64,000 nt of DNA from Pseudoalteromonas byunsanensis (GTDB lineage Bacteria > Pseudomonadota > Gammaproteobacteria > Enterobacterales > Alteromonadaceae): positions 1 to 64,000 of the forward strand of contig NZ_MNAN01000027.1 in NCBI RefSeq assembly GCF_001854475.1, read 5' to 3'. Numbering within the stretch: the stretch's first letter is position 1; each line of letters starts with the position of its first letter. Shown piece by piece: positions 35,961-44,453 of this stretch. The position numbers and the translations under genes are program-made. The notes beneath the pieces are model-generated. The model saw only the letters and a program-made list of their open reading frames with translations, ran no database searches and was not told where the DNA came from.

Positions 35961-36676
35961 TCGTGCTCTCCTTTTTTTATCGCGAAATATGCCACCAAAG
36001 CCGCCGCCATAGCGATTAACAACCACTGCAATGCATAGGCTTTATGCTTTTGCGGGGGCATAACCACATGTGTGTAATGAGGAGTGGCAATGATTGGACT
36101 GCTTCCATGTTGATAAGCCACCAATGGAAATATTTGCTCATCAGTGCGCATACTAAGAAAATCAATATCGATGTATTGCAGAAGTTGTGGCTGTATGGGA
36201 TCCATACTAGGTTCTGGCGCAAGCGTAAAGCCAGCTATATCCTTGGACTTAATGACTACCTGCAGCGAAACCTGTTGCTCTGGCAACTCAATATTGGGGA
36301 TCTGACGTTCACTAATAGGTCGAATAAAACCAAGATTAACGAGTACTTTTTTCTGGGTGAACCCATTTAAAGCAAACAACGCAAGTACATCAAACCCCAC
36401 TTGACCGTTTAAAGTTTGGTTATCTAAAAACCAAATAAAAGAAGGTAAAAATCGACCGTTGATGGTGGTTAAAAGACCATTATTTTGCGAGGCAGGTAAC
36501 GCTAAAACTTGCTCAGCTGCAAAGTTTAATTGCTTTTCCTGTTGTGCTAGCAAGTGCGCCTTATCTTGTGCCCTTTGCCACTGCCATGCGGCCAGTGCTA
36601 AACAAGTACATATTACGATTGTGACTAACAACAAAGTAATAACTGAACTAAACTTGAGCTTAACTTTTTGCTGCAT
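35957..36676 (-). CDS. SURF1 family oxidase assembly protein
   Basis: This 239-residue protein has membrane segments at each end (about 12-32 and 213-232) around a periplasmic domain with NGRFLPSFIWFLDNQ, the SURF1 layout. It aids heme A insertion into subunit I. Its start lies 11 bases from the divergent DUF2909 gene, so its transcript must come from read-through across that gene or from a promoter inside it. Confidence 0.9.
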   Translation of the reverse strand: MQQKVKLKFSSVITLLLVTIVICTCLALAAWQWQRAQDKAHLLAQQEKQLNFAAEQVLALPASQNNGLLTTINGRFLPSFIWFLDNQTLNGQVGFDVLALFALNGFTQKKVLVNLGFIRPISERQIPNIELPEQQVSLQVVIKSKDIAGFTLAPEPSMDPIQPQLLQYIDIDFLSMRTDEQIFPLVAYQHGSSPIIATPHYTHVVMPPQKHKAYALQWLLIAMAAALVAYFAIKKGEHE

Positions 36677-36687
36677 AAGGACTCACT

Positions 36688-36990
36688 ATGCTTATTAAAA
36701 TTATTATTATTTTTTTACTACTTTTTATTATTTTTAACTTATTTAGAGCGCTATTTCTGATGCTGAAAAACCCAAGTGATGGTAAACCAATGTCTTTCTA
36801 TTTGGGCCGCCGTGTAATATTCTCCGCCATTGTTTTGTTGATAATAATTGTTGCTGCACAGTTGGGTGCGATTAAACTTAACCGCACCCCAGTACTTACA
36901 ACACATATACAAATACAAATAAGCACAACCACACAACATCGACAAAATGCCAATACCAAGCCGCTGCTTGAAATGCAAAATGTTGCTTAG
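36688..36990 (+). CDS. DUF2909-like two-helix membrane protein, antisense within the cox operon
   Basis: This 100-residue protein has two hydrophobic segments (about 2-24 and 44-64) that fit the small twin-transmembrane DUF2909 family found beside cox genes. AAGGA lies 8 bases before the ATG. It is encoded against the operon, diverging from surf1 with an 11-base gap. It runs 95 bases into the 3' end of coxC, so its last 30 or so residues are read from the complement of coxC. Function unknown; an oxidase assembly role is guessed from context. Confidence 0.72.
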   Translation: MLIKIIIIFLLLFIIFNLFRALFLMLKNPSDGKPMSFYLGRRVIFSAIVLLIIIVAAQLGAIKLNRTPVLTTHIQIQISTTTQHRQNANTKPLLEMQNVA

Positions 36991-37768
36991 AATCTAAGTG
37001 ACCTTTGAAAATACGTATTAACACTATCAGCAATAACACGGTCCCTAATGTCACGTGCATACCATGAAAACCAGTTAGCATGAAGAATGTGTTGCCATAG
37101 ATACCAGCCTGTAATGTCAGGTCTAAATCCTGATAAGCGTGAACATATTCAAGTACCTGCAAAGCTAAGAAGATACTCCCTAACACCACGGTAGACCCGA
37201 GGAATAGCTTCACTTTTGCTCGCTGATCTTTTTCAATAGCTACATGCGCAAAATGTATTGTGACCGATGAACTGAGTAGAATTAAGGTATTGATAAGTGG
37301 TAAGCCTTCCCATCCCATAGCCTGGGTTGTCTCACCAGCTGGCGTCGAAAGTAATGGCCAAACGGCTTCAAAAGCTGGCCACAGCACTTCATTAGTCATC
37401 GCATTATTGCCTTCCCCTCCAAGCCAAGGTACCGACAACACTCGCGCATAAAACAAAGCGCCAAAAAACGCACAAAAGAACATGACTTCCGAAAATATAA
37501 ACCAGCTCATGCCTTGTCTAAATGAGCGATCCATTTGCTTTGAGTACAAACCTGTTTGCGACTCGTGAATGACGTTTTTAATCCATCCATAGAGCATGTA
37601 AAAAAGTATACCGAGCCCAGCATAAAGGACATACTGACCGCTACTCGCGTCACTGGACAACTGCATGACAGTTAAGCCAGCTCCCGCTGCAATTAAGAAC
37701 ATTGCCACAGCACCTACAATCGGCCAATGGCTTTGCTCCGGAACATAGTAATTCTCATATTTTTCCAT
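36896..37768 (-). CDS. coxC: cytochrome c oxidase subunit III
   Basis: This 290-residue, seven-helix protein has PLINTLILLSSSVTIHFAHVA and ends with YWHFVDVVWLCLFVFVYVL, the subunit III signature. It stabilises the proton path into subunit I. It lies 9 bases after ctaG. The 3' end is overlapped by the antisense DUF2909 gene. Confidence 0.96.
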   Translation of the reverse strand: MEKYENYYVPEQSHWPIVGAVAMFLIAAGAGLTVMQLSSDASSGQYVLYAGLGILFYMLYGWIKNVIHESQTGLYSKQMDRSFRQGMSWFIFSEVMFFCAFFGALFYARVLSVPWLGGEGNNAMTNEVLWPAFEAVWPLLSTPAGETTQAMGWEGLPLINTLILLSSSVTIHFAHVAIEKDQRAKVKLFLGSTVVLGSIFLALQVLEYVHAYQDLDLTLQAGIYGNTFFMLTGFHGMHVTLGTVLLLIVLIRIFKGHLDSKQHFAFQAAAWYWHFVDVVWLCLFVFVYVL

Positions 37769-37777
37769 AATTATCTC

Positions 37778-38329
37778 CTAACCTGCCTGTTGCTTAGCCT
37801 CTACCGTGCTACGAGCGGTACTTTCGCTAATATCAAATACGGTATACGACAGGGTAAGCTCTTCAATTTCTTCTGGAAGCTCGGTATCCACATAAAATAC
37901 TAATGTGAACTCAACCTCCTGATTCGCTTCAAAGGCCTGTTGATCAAAACAAAAACAAGCCATTTTGTGTAAATACTTAGCAGCCTTACCAGGGCTCACC
38001 GAAGGAACAGCTTGCATCACGCGCGCTTGGGAACTCATATTCTTTGCACTGAATTTAACTTCCGCCATTTCCCCGGGCTTAACGTTTACGCTGTATTGAT
38101 GAGATTTAACCTCAAACGGCGCGCTTTGCTGACTGTGCGTCGTAAAGCTCACATCGACGCTTCGAGTGTTAACCATGTTTTGGCTTGCATTGGCAGCTTC
38201 AAGCGATGGCTTGCCGTTGAGTCCTGTGACATCACAAAACACGTCATATAAAGGCACTAGAGCAAAAGCAAAGGCAAACATGCCAATGACCACCAGTGTC
38301 AATTTTTTTAACAAGCCACTGTGCACCAT
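37778..38329 (-). CDS. ctaG: cytochrome c oxidase assembly protein CtaG (Cox11)
   Basis: This 183-residue protein has one N-terminal membrane segment and a periplasmic copper-binding domain with ACFCFDQQAF, the Cox11 CxC motif. It inserts copper into CuB of subunit I. The ATG at 38329 overlaps the coxA stop as TAATG; a frame from 38389 would start inside coxA. Confidence 0.94.
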   Translation of the reverse strand: MVHSGLLKKLTLVVIGMFAFAFALVPLYDVFCDVTGLNGKPSLEAANASQNMVNTRSVDVSFTTHSQQSAPFEVKSHQYSVNVKPGEMAEVKFSAKNMSSQARVMQAVPSVSPGKAAKYLHKMACFCFDQQAFEANQEVEFTLVFYVDTELPEEIEELTLSYTVFDISESTARSTVEAKQQAG

Positions 38330-39912
38330 TACTTCACCTCTGGCGGTGTTGAGAAGGTATGATAAGGAGCAGGTGATGGTACTTCCCACTCAAGACCTTC
38401 TGCTCCATCCCATACTTTGTTTGGCACCGACTCGCCACCTTTTGCACATTTATATACCACCAGCACAAAGAGTAGCTGTGATAGTCCAAAGGCAAAGCCG
38501 CCAATACTGATGATCGCGTTAAAATCAGCAAATTGCAGCGCATAATCAGGGATCCGTCTTGGCATTCCTGCCAGACCAACAAAGTGCATAGGGAAGAACA
38601 GCACATTGACACTTACAAGAGATAACCAAAAATGCCATTTTGCCAGCGTGGTGTTGTACATATGACCTGTCCATTTAGGAAGCCAATAGTAAGCTGCAGC
38701 CATAATAGAAAAGATAGCTCCCGTCACTAAAACATAATGGAAGTGCGCGACCACAAAATAGGTATCGTGATACTGGAAGTCGGCAGGAGTAATAGCCAGC
38801 ATAAGTCCAGAAAACCCACCTAATGTAAATAACACGATAAAAGCGATGGCAAATAACATCGGTACTTCGAAGCTAATCGATCCTCGCCACATTGTCGCAA
38901 CCCAGTTAAACACCTTAACGCCTGTTGGTACCGAAATCAGCATTGTGGCGTACATAAAGAATAACTCGCCTGCCAATGGCATTCCTGTTGTGAACATGTG
39001 ATGAGCCCACACGATGAAAGATAGCAGTGCGATTGAAGATGTGGCGTATACCATCGACGCGTAACCAAACAACTTTTTGCGCGAAAATGTAGGTATTATG
39101 GTCGAAATGATGCCAAATGCCGGTAGGATCATGATGTACACTTCAGGATGCCCAAAGAACCAGAAGATATGCTGGAACATTACAGGGTCGCCACCACCTG
39201 CAGCGTCAAAGAAACTCGTACCAAAGTATTTATCGGTTAACACCATCGTGACCGCACCAGCCAATACTGGCATGACGGCAATTAACAAGAATGCTGTTAT
39301 CAACCAGGTCCACACGAATAAAGGCAACTTCATCCATGTCATCCCTGGAGCTCGCAAATTCACTATGGTAACGATAACGTTAATCGCCCCCATGATCGAA
39401 CTGATCCCCATAATATGTACAGCAAACACAAACAAGGCGGTATTATCATTGCTATAGGTGGTAGATAGTGGCGCATAGAAAGTCCAACCAAATGCAGGGC
39501 CGCCGCCTTCCATAAATAGTGACAACAATAGGATGGCAAATGCAAAGGGCAGTATCCAAAAGCTCCAGTTGTTCATTCTTGGTAATGCCATATCTGGCGC
39601 GCCAATCATCATAGGTACCATCCAGTTTGCCAAGCCGGTGAATGCGGGCATCACAGCACCAAAGACCATTATTAAGCCATGTACAGTGGTCATCTGATTA
39701 AAGAAATGTGGATCAACTAATTGCAAACCGGGCTGAAAGAGTTCGGCGCGGATCACCATTGCCATTGCCCCACCGACTAAGAACATGGTTAGTGAAAAAA
39801 TCAGGTACAATGTACCTATATCTTTATGGTTTGTTGTATACAACCAACGTTTTATGCCCTTAGCGCCGTGATGTTCATGATGACTGCTCTGTGATTCTGC
39901 TACTGTACTCAT
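38329..39912 (-). CDS. coxA: cytochrome c oxidase subunit I
   Basis: This 527-residue, twelve-helix subunit has all the catalytic ligands: TVHG for low-spin heme, HPEVY for CuB and the cross-linked tyrosine, AHHM for CuB, and VAHFHYVL for both hemes. It reduces oxygen to water and pumps protons. Its ATG overlaps the coxB stop as ATGA. Confidence 0.97.
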   Translation of the reverse strand: MSTVAESQSSHHEHHGAKGIKRWLYTTNHKDIGTLYLIFSLTMFLVGGAMAMVIRAELFQPGLQLVDPHFFNQMTTVHGLIMVFGAVMPAFTGLANWMVPMMIGAPDMALPRMNNWSFWILPFAFAILLLSLFMEGGGPAFGWTFYAPLSTTYSNDNTALFVFAVHIMGISSIMGAINVIVTIVNLRAPGMTWMKLPLFVWTWLITAFLLIAVMPVLAGAVTMVLTDKYFGTSFFDAAGGGDPVMFQHIFWFFGHPEVYIMILPAFGIISTIIPTFSRKKLFGYASMVYATSSIALLSFIVWAHHMFTTGMPLAGELFFMYATMLISVPTGVKVFNWVATMWRGSISFEVPMLFAIAFIVLFTLGGFSGLMLAITPADFQYHDTYFVVAHFHYVLVTGAIFSIMAAAYYWLPKWTGHMYNTTLAKWHFWLSLVSVNVLFFPMHFVGLAGMPRRIPDYALQFADFNAIISIGGFAFGLSQLLFVLVVYKCAKGGESVPNKVWDGAEGLEWEVPSPAPYHTFSTPPEVK

Positions 39913-41054
39913 TGGCTGGCCTCCTTATTCGCATCTATGCGCGCTTGCACTTCGCTAGGTTGTATTACTTGGTCTAAATCATTCCCCCAGCTGTTACGCT
40001 TAAAGGTTACAACGCCTGCTATTTCTTTAATTGATAACTGCTTGGCAAATGCCTGCATTGCAGTTCCTGGTTTACCGTGCAAAATAATATCGATGTGATC
40101 TTTAACGTCACCTAACACAATAGGGCTATTTTTAAGTGCGGGGAATACTCCAGGAAGCCCCATGCCTGTAGGCTGGTGGCAGGCTGAACAATACGCCATA
40201 TACACTTTTTCACCCGAGCTCATTAATTCCTCTTTGCTTAATGTCTGATCCAACAATGCCGCACTTGCCGCTGCCTCATCAAGCTTCTGCTGCTTGGCGT
40301 CTTGAAGCCAGCTATCAAACTCCTCAGGAGAACGTGCATCTACGACAACTGGCATAAAACCGTGATCTTTACCACACAGTTCAGCACACTGTCCGCGATA
40401 TATGCCTGCTTCGTTTACTCTCGTCCAAGCCTCATTAATGAACCCTGGGTTAGCGTCTTTTTTAACTGCGAAATCTGGCACCCACCAAGAGTGAATAACA
40501 TCATCAGAAGTCATTAAAAATCGTACTTTTCTATCTGTGGGAATGACGAGAGGCTTATCTACCTCCAGAAGATAATTTTCTGTTTTCGCCTCTTGATCAT
40601 TGATTTGCTCTACTGGCGTGGACAAAATGGAATAAAAATCCACGTCATGACCCATGTACTCGTAGTGCCATTTCCATTGAGAGCCAGTCACTTTTATGGT
40701 CAAGTCCGCCTTACTAACGTCTTCCATAGCTATCAACGTTTTTGTGGCTGGAATGGCCATCACTACCAAAATTAAAAAAGGAATTGCAGTCCAAAGAATC
40801 TCTACTTTTGTACTCTCATGAAACTGCGCGGGTTGCGCCCCTTTTGACTTTCGGTGATGTATCATTGCCCAAAACATCACAGCAAATACAACCACTCCGA
40901 TCGCACAGCAGATCAAAAATATGGTCATATGAAGCTGATAAACGTTCTGGCTGATATCAGTAACACCTTCACGCATATTGAATGCGCTATTGCCATAGGT
41001 GACTAACGGATTAGTAAGCAATAAAGCACTCACTAACGATAGGTATTTTTTCAT
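39909..41054 (-). CDS. coxB: cytochrome c oxidase subunit II with fused cytochrome c domain
   Basis: This 381-residue protein has a signal or membrane start, a membrane hairpin (about 41-63 and 87-105) and a CuA domain with H188, C223, C227, H231 and M234 (GQCAELCGKDHGFM). A C-terminal cytochrome c domain has C289-x2-C292-H293. It takes electrons from soluble or fused cytochrome c, as in caa3-type oxidases. It heads the operon, and a perfect CRP consensus lies 83 bases ahead of it. Confidence 0.96.
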   Translation of the reverse strand: MKKYLSLVSALLLTNPLVTYGNSAFNMREGVTDISQNVYQLHMTIFLICCAIGVVVFAVMFWAMIHHRKSKGAQPAQFHESTKVEILWTAIPFLILVVMAIPATKTLIAMEDVSKADLTIKVTGSQWKWHYEYMGHDVDFYSILSTPVEQINDQEAKTENYLLEVDKPLVIPTDRKVRFLMTSDDVIHSWWVPDFAVKKDANPGFINEAWTRVNEAGIYRGQCAELCGKDHGFMPVVVDARSPEEFDSWLQDAKQQKLDEAAASAALLDQTLSKEELMSSGEKVYMAYCSACHQPTGMGLPGVFPALKNSPIVLGDVKDHIDIILHGKPGTAMQAFAKQLSIKEIAGVVTFKRNSWGNDLDQVIQPSEVQARIDANKEASQ

Positions 41055-41681
41055 TTGACGTCTCCTGCGTTATCCATTTGCTGCCTGGGCCAAACGATGA
41101 ATAACCATTATTATTATTTGGATGACTGTCTAACCGTGTGAAATGAATCACAAGTCAACTACACGACACTTAAACAATTAGACAATAAATAAACAATTGG
41201 CAAGTTTTGTCTGTTTTTCAAATAAATTCACGGAAGTGATTGATTGCTAGAAGAAGAGCTGCTCATTAGATTACAAAGAATATGGCTCCTGAAGCCTTAA
41301 ACCGCGCGCTTAATGCCCTATTTTTGTATGGTTTAACTACCTTGTTAGACCAGTTATAGACTTTGCCACACAAACAGCAAATTTTATTACCCTGCATGGG
41401 CCGCAAATAATGATAGATAGATTATTGCAGTTTCTAGAAATTCCTTTTGCAATATATAGTTAGTTTATGCACATACAACATATTCTTACCACACAATGCT
41501 TCTCCTCTTAGCTGCCTTAAGTGAGTCGAAAAAACAACTATCACCAAATTGGTGATGCCACACCTGTAAACAATTCAGCACAAACCCGACACTTGACATC
41601 GAACAAAAAATAAACAATTAATTTACAAATAATGCACAACGACAGTATGGTTAAACGGCAATTGAATAAAAGGGATACAAC
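41055..41681. other. 627-base intergenic region between coxB and the M23 protease gene
   Basis: This A/T-rich divergent space holds the coxB control region on the left and the protease control region on the right. The CRP consensus at 41137-41152 is listed separately. TAATAA/AATAAT repeats at 41107-41117 sit where a coxB -10 would fall. An imperfectly supported 25-codon ATG frame runs 41282-41359. The palindrome TCACCAA-A-TTGGTGA lies at 41541-41555. TTGACA (41593-41598) with ATTAAT 18 bases on may be a protease promoter. No tRNA or larger gene was seen. Confidence 0.6.
41137..41152. promoter_or_regulatory. CRP binding site upstream of coxB
   Basis: TGTGA-N6-TCACA is a perfect match to the E. 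coli CRP core consensus. It is centred about 91 bases before the coxB start codon, on the side of the operon start. If activation is class II, the start of transcription would be near 41103, with the A/T-rich TAATAA stretch as -10. Confidence 0.65.
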
Positions 41682-42848
41682 ATGAAAAAGACATCAACTC
41701 TCATATTTCTGACAACTATAAGCGCATCAGGCATGGTTGCTGCGCAAGGGCAAGACAGCCATGTTAATGATTTTAAGTTCAGCGAACTTGAGCTTGCAAC
41801 ACTGCCAGCATACTCAGTGCAACTCATCGATGAACAAAGCTTTTTATTTAACAATACGCTACAAGATTACGATTGGGATAGCTTTTTCCAAAGCTATGCG
41901 CCTCATCTATCGGACAAAAAAGAGGTTATCCTACACTGGGCAGGTTATAGCAGCATAAATCCTAAGCTGTTGATCGCGTTAATGGAACAACAAAGTCTGG
42001 TTATCAGCAATCCGACTAAGCAAAGCTTAACCGCTCCATTTGCCACGTTATCTTCTCGCTCTGGATTTAACAATCAGGTAGAAGATATTGCGCTATCACT
42101 AAGTAAGCGCTATTACTCATATCTAGAGCTAAGTGAAAAACTTGATGCTCGCAATACACCTTCGACTAATGCTGCCACCGTTGCACTTGTAAGCCTATTA
42201 CAAAAACAGCCTCTTGGGCTGACCAAAGTCATCGCTCAGTATGAACAGTTATTTGACTATGACTCTTTGCTACTGAGTTCAGACTCGCAAGCAAATACAG
42301 CCATGGCGTCAGATTTTAAAGCACAAGCGGCATTCGGTATGCAACTACCTTGGCCATCTGGCTACGCATGGTACAGTGGTGGAGCTCATTCCAATACCGG
42401 TTCAGGATACCCGTACTCCTCACTAGACTTCAACAATGGGTCTGGTGGCTGGGGAAGTAACACTCCATGGGTTCAGGCTTCTCATGGAGGCACGGTAACC
42501 CGCTACTCCTCATGTAATATACGAGTTACTCACTCAAGCGGATATGCCACCCAGTACTATCATATGGATAGCCTGCAATATCAAAGCGGAGACGTGATCT
42601 CTGCGGGCGCATGGCTCGGTAGGTATGCAAACAGTCGCAATCAAGCACTCTGTCAGGGTGGCAGCTCAACTGGCCCACACGTACATTTCTCATTGCTCAG
42701 CAATGGTCGTTTTATTTCATTGCATAATTGGTATATCAGTGGCTACCGTATTGATGTCGGTAACAGTAATTATGACACCAATTGTTGGAATTTTTACTTT
42801 GAAAAAAATGGCTACAAGACCTGTGCTTGGAATCGACTGTATAAATAA
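41682..42848 (+). CDS. secreted M23 metallopeptidase, LasA/pseudoalterin type
   Basis: This 388-residue preproprotein has a signal peptide (about 1-22), a propeptide (to about 215) and an M23 catalytic domain starting near AAFGMQLPWPSG. Zinc ligands are H236 (GGAHSNTG), D249 (SSLDF) and H335 (GPHVHF). H294 and H333 are catalytic, and C278/C324 and C368/C381 are likely disulfides. The mature part closely follows P. aeruginosa LasA through YYHMD and GGSSTGPHVHF. Such enzymes cut Gly-Gly bonds in staphylococcal peptidoglycan or elastin; pseudoalterin is the Pseudoalteromonas case. It is probably exported by type II secretion. Confidence 0.92.
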   Translation: MKKTSTLIFLTTISASGMVAAQGQDSHVNDFKFSELELATLPAYSVQLIDEQSFLFNNTLQDYDWDSFFQSYAPHLSDKKEVILHWAGYSSINPKLLIALMEQQSLVISNPTKQSLTAPFATLSSRSGFNNQVEDIALSLSKRYYSYLELSEKLDARNTPSTNAATVALVSLLQKQPLGLTKVIAQYEQLFDYDSLLLSSDSQANTAMASDFKAQAAFGMQLPWPSGYAWYSGGAHSNTGSGYPYSSLDFNNGSGGWGSNTPWVQASHGGTVTRYSSCNIRVTHSSGYATQYYHMDSLQYQSGDVISAGAWLGRYANSRNQALCQGGSSTGPHVHFSLLSNGRFISLHNWYISGYRIDVGNSNYDTNCWNFYFEKNGYKTCAWNRLYK

Positions 42849-42864
42849 TTTAATCGCACACTCG

Positions 42865-43434
42865 CTAGCTATACTCCGGTGAGTGTGCACGTTTGATAGT
42901 AATTGTTTGCACAAGAGATAAATGTGCAATAAGTTCTACCATACTTTCGCTAGCTAAACGGTACTCGGCTTCCTCCAACACGCCTTTTTTGGTCCATGCA
43001 GATAGCATGATAGGCTGTATGAGCAAATCCTTTACGTGATAACACAGCGGGTGTTCAAATTGTGACAGTTGTTCATTTTGTGCCACCTGTGATTGTATGG
43101 CCTCATAAGGTAAGGATTGTAATGAATTTGATAGTGGCAGTAACCTAGCTACATAATCACTGCATTGCGGCTGTAACTCTACGAACAAAGCAACGATTGT
43201 TTGTGCTTGAATACTCAGCGCATCACTGTGCTTTTGAATGACACGAACATCAGCACCAATTTTCAATGACTCTAATAACTGCTGTGCCTGCTTATCAAAA
43301 GATTTCAGCAGATTAATAAAAGTGTCTGTCTGTTGTGATGCTTGTGCGTTTTGCCGCTCAATCGTCTTAGTAACAGACTCGCTGCAGCCAATACTTAAAC
43401 CACACAGTAACAACACGATTGCCTGCTTATACAT
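42865..43434 (-). CDS. hypothetical lipoprotein
   Basis: This 189-residue protein has a lipoprotein signal (LCGLSIGC, lipidated C17) followed by a helical, Gln-rich domain (about 25-185) and no recognised motif. It could be anchored to the outer membrane facing the periplasm. It converges with the protease gene (16-base gap) and begins 63 bases after secF ends, behind the secF terminator, so it is likely its own transcript. No function assigned. Confidence 0.72.
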   Translation of the reverse strand: MYKQAIVLLLCGLSIGCSESVTKTIERQNAQASQQTDTFINLLKSFDKQAQQLLESLKIGADVRVIQKHSDALSIQAQTIVALFVELQPQCSDYVARLLPLSNSLQSLPYEAIQSQVAQNEQLSQFEHPLCYHVKDLLIQPIMLSAWTKKGVLEEAEYRLASESMVELIAHLSLVQTITIKRAHSPEYS

Positions 43435-43456
43435 AAAATATTCTCACTTGTGCTCA

Positions 43457-43487
43457 TAAAAAAAGCCGCTTAATGCGGCTTTTTTTA
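43457..43487. terminator. secF terminator, bidirectional
   Basis: A 6 bp GC stem (AGCCGC at 43464-43469 with GCGGCT at 43475-43480) is flanked by A residues on the left and T residues on the right. It ends the minus-strand sec operon before the lipoprotein gene. Confidence 0.8.
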
Positions 43488-43497
43488 ACTCGAAAAA

Positions 43498-44442
43498 TTA
43501 AGGCATCGCGTCAAGATCAGCGCCTTCTTTTTCAACTTCTACTGGTATTAGATCTTCTTTACTCACACCCATCGCCACCGCAACAGAGCTGGCAACATAA
43601 ACTGATGAATAAGTACCGATGAAAACACCAAACAACAAGGCTGTAGCAAAACCGTGAATAGTCTGACCACCCCATACAAACAACGCTATCAATACCAAAA
43701 TGGTGGTAATTGAAGTAACTAATGTACGGTTAAGTGTTTGTGTTAGTGATATATTGATAATCTCTAAAGTATCGTCGATTCGCACTTTCCTGAAGTTCTC
43801 ACGAATACGGTCTGAAACAACGATAGTGTCATTCAGCGAGTAACCTATTACCGCTAAAATTGCAGCTAATATGGTTAAATCAAACTCTAAGTTGAGTATA
43901 GAGAACAAACCCATGGTCAATATCACGTCGTGAAACAAGGCTGCAACCGCACCAACAGCAAAACGCCATTCAAAGCGAAATGCTACATAAAGCAAGATAC
44001 AAATAAGGGCCGTTAGCATCGCTAATCCCCCCTGCTCTTTAAGATCTTCACCGACACTCGGTCCGACGAATTCAATACGACGCATTTCAACACTACTGTC
44101 AGCTTGTTTCAGAGCGTCAATCAACTGGTTACCAATTTCCTCTGCTTTAACATCATCACCGCGTGGTGCCAAGCGTACTAGCACTTCCTGACTTGTGCCA
44201 AACAACTGAACAGATGCATCTGCAAAACCATTTTTAGCTAACACGTCACGAATTTTGCTCAGATCAGCAGGTTGTGAGAAGCCAACTTCAACGGCTGTAC
44301 CACCAGTAAAATCAAGGCCAAAATTTAGCCCTCTAATTGCCATAGATGCAATTGACGCTACTATCAACAACGCAGAGAATGCCATTGACAACTTGCGCGC
44401 TGACATAAAGCGGATAGTGCCTTTTAATTTTAATAACTGCAT
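43498..44442 (-). CDS. secF: protein translocase subunit SecF
   Basis: This 314-residue, six-helix RND-like subunit has GLNFGLDFTGGTAVEVGFSQ and FVGPSVGEDLKEQGG, the SecF D1 and D4 motifs. With SecD it uses the proton gradient to help release translocated proteins. It lies 11 bases after secD and closes the queA-tgt-yajC-secDF cluster. Confidence 0.97.
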   Translation of the reverse strand: MQLLKLKGTIRFMSARKLSMAFSALLIVASIASMAIRGLNFGLDFTGGTAVEVGFSQPADLSKIRDVLAKNGFADASVQLFGTSQEVLVRLAPRGDDVKAEEIGNQLIDALKQADSSVEMRRIEFVGPSVGEDLKEQGGLAMLTALICILLYVAFRFEWRFAVGAVAALFHDVILTMGLFSILNLEFDLTILAAILAVIGYSLNDTIVVSDRIRENFRKVRIDDTLEIINISLTQTLNRTLVTSITTILVLIALFVWGGQTIHGFATALLFGVFIGTYSSVYVASSVAVAMGVSKEDLIPVEVEKEGADLDAMP

Positions 44443-44453
44443 TACCCGTCCCC

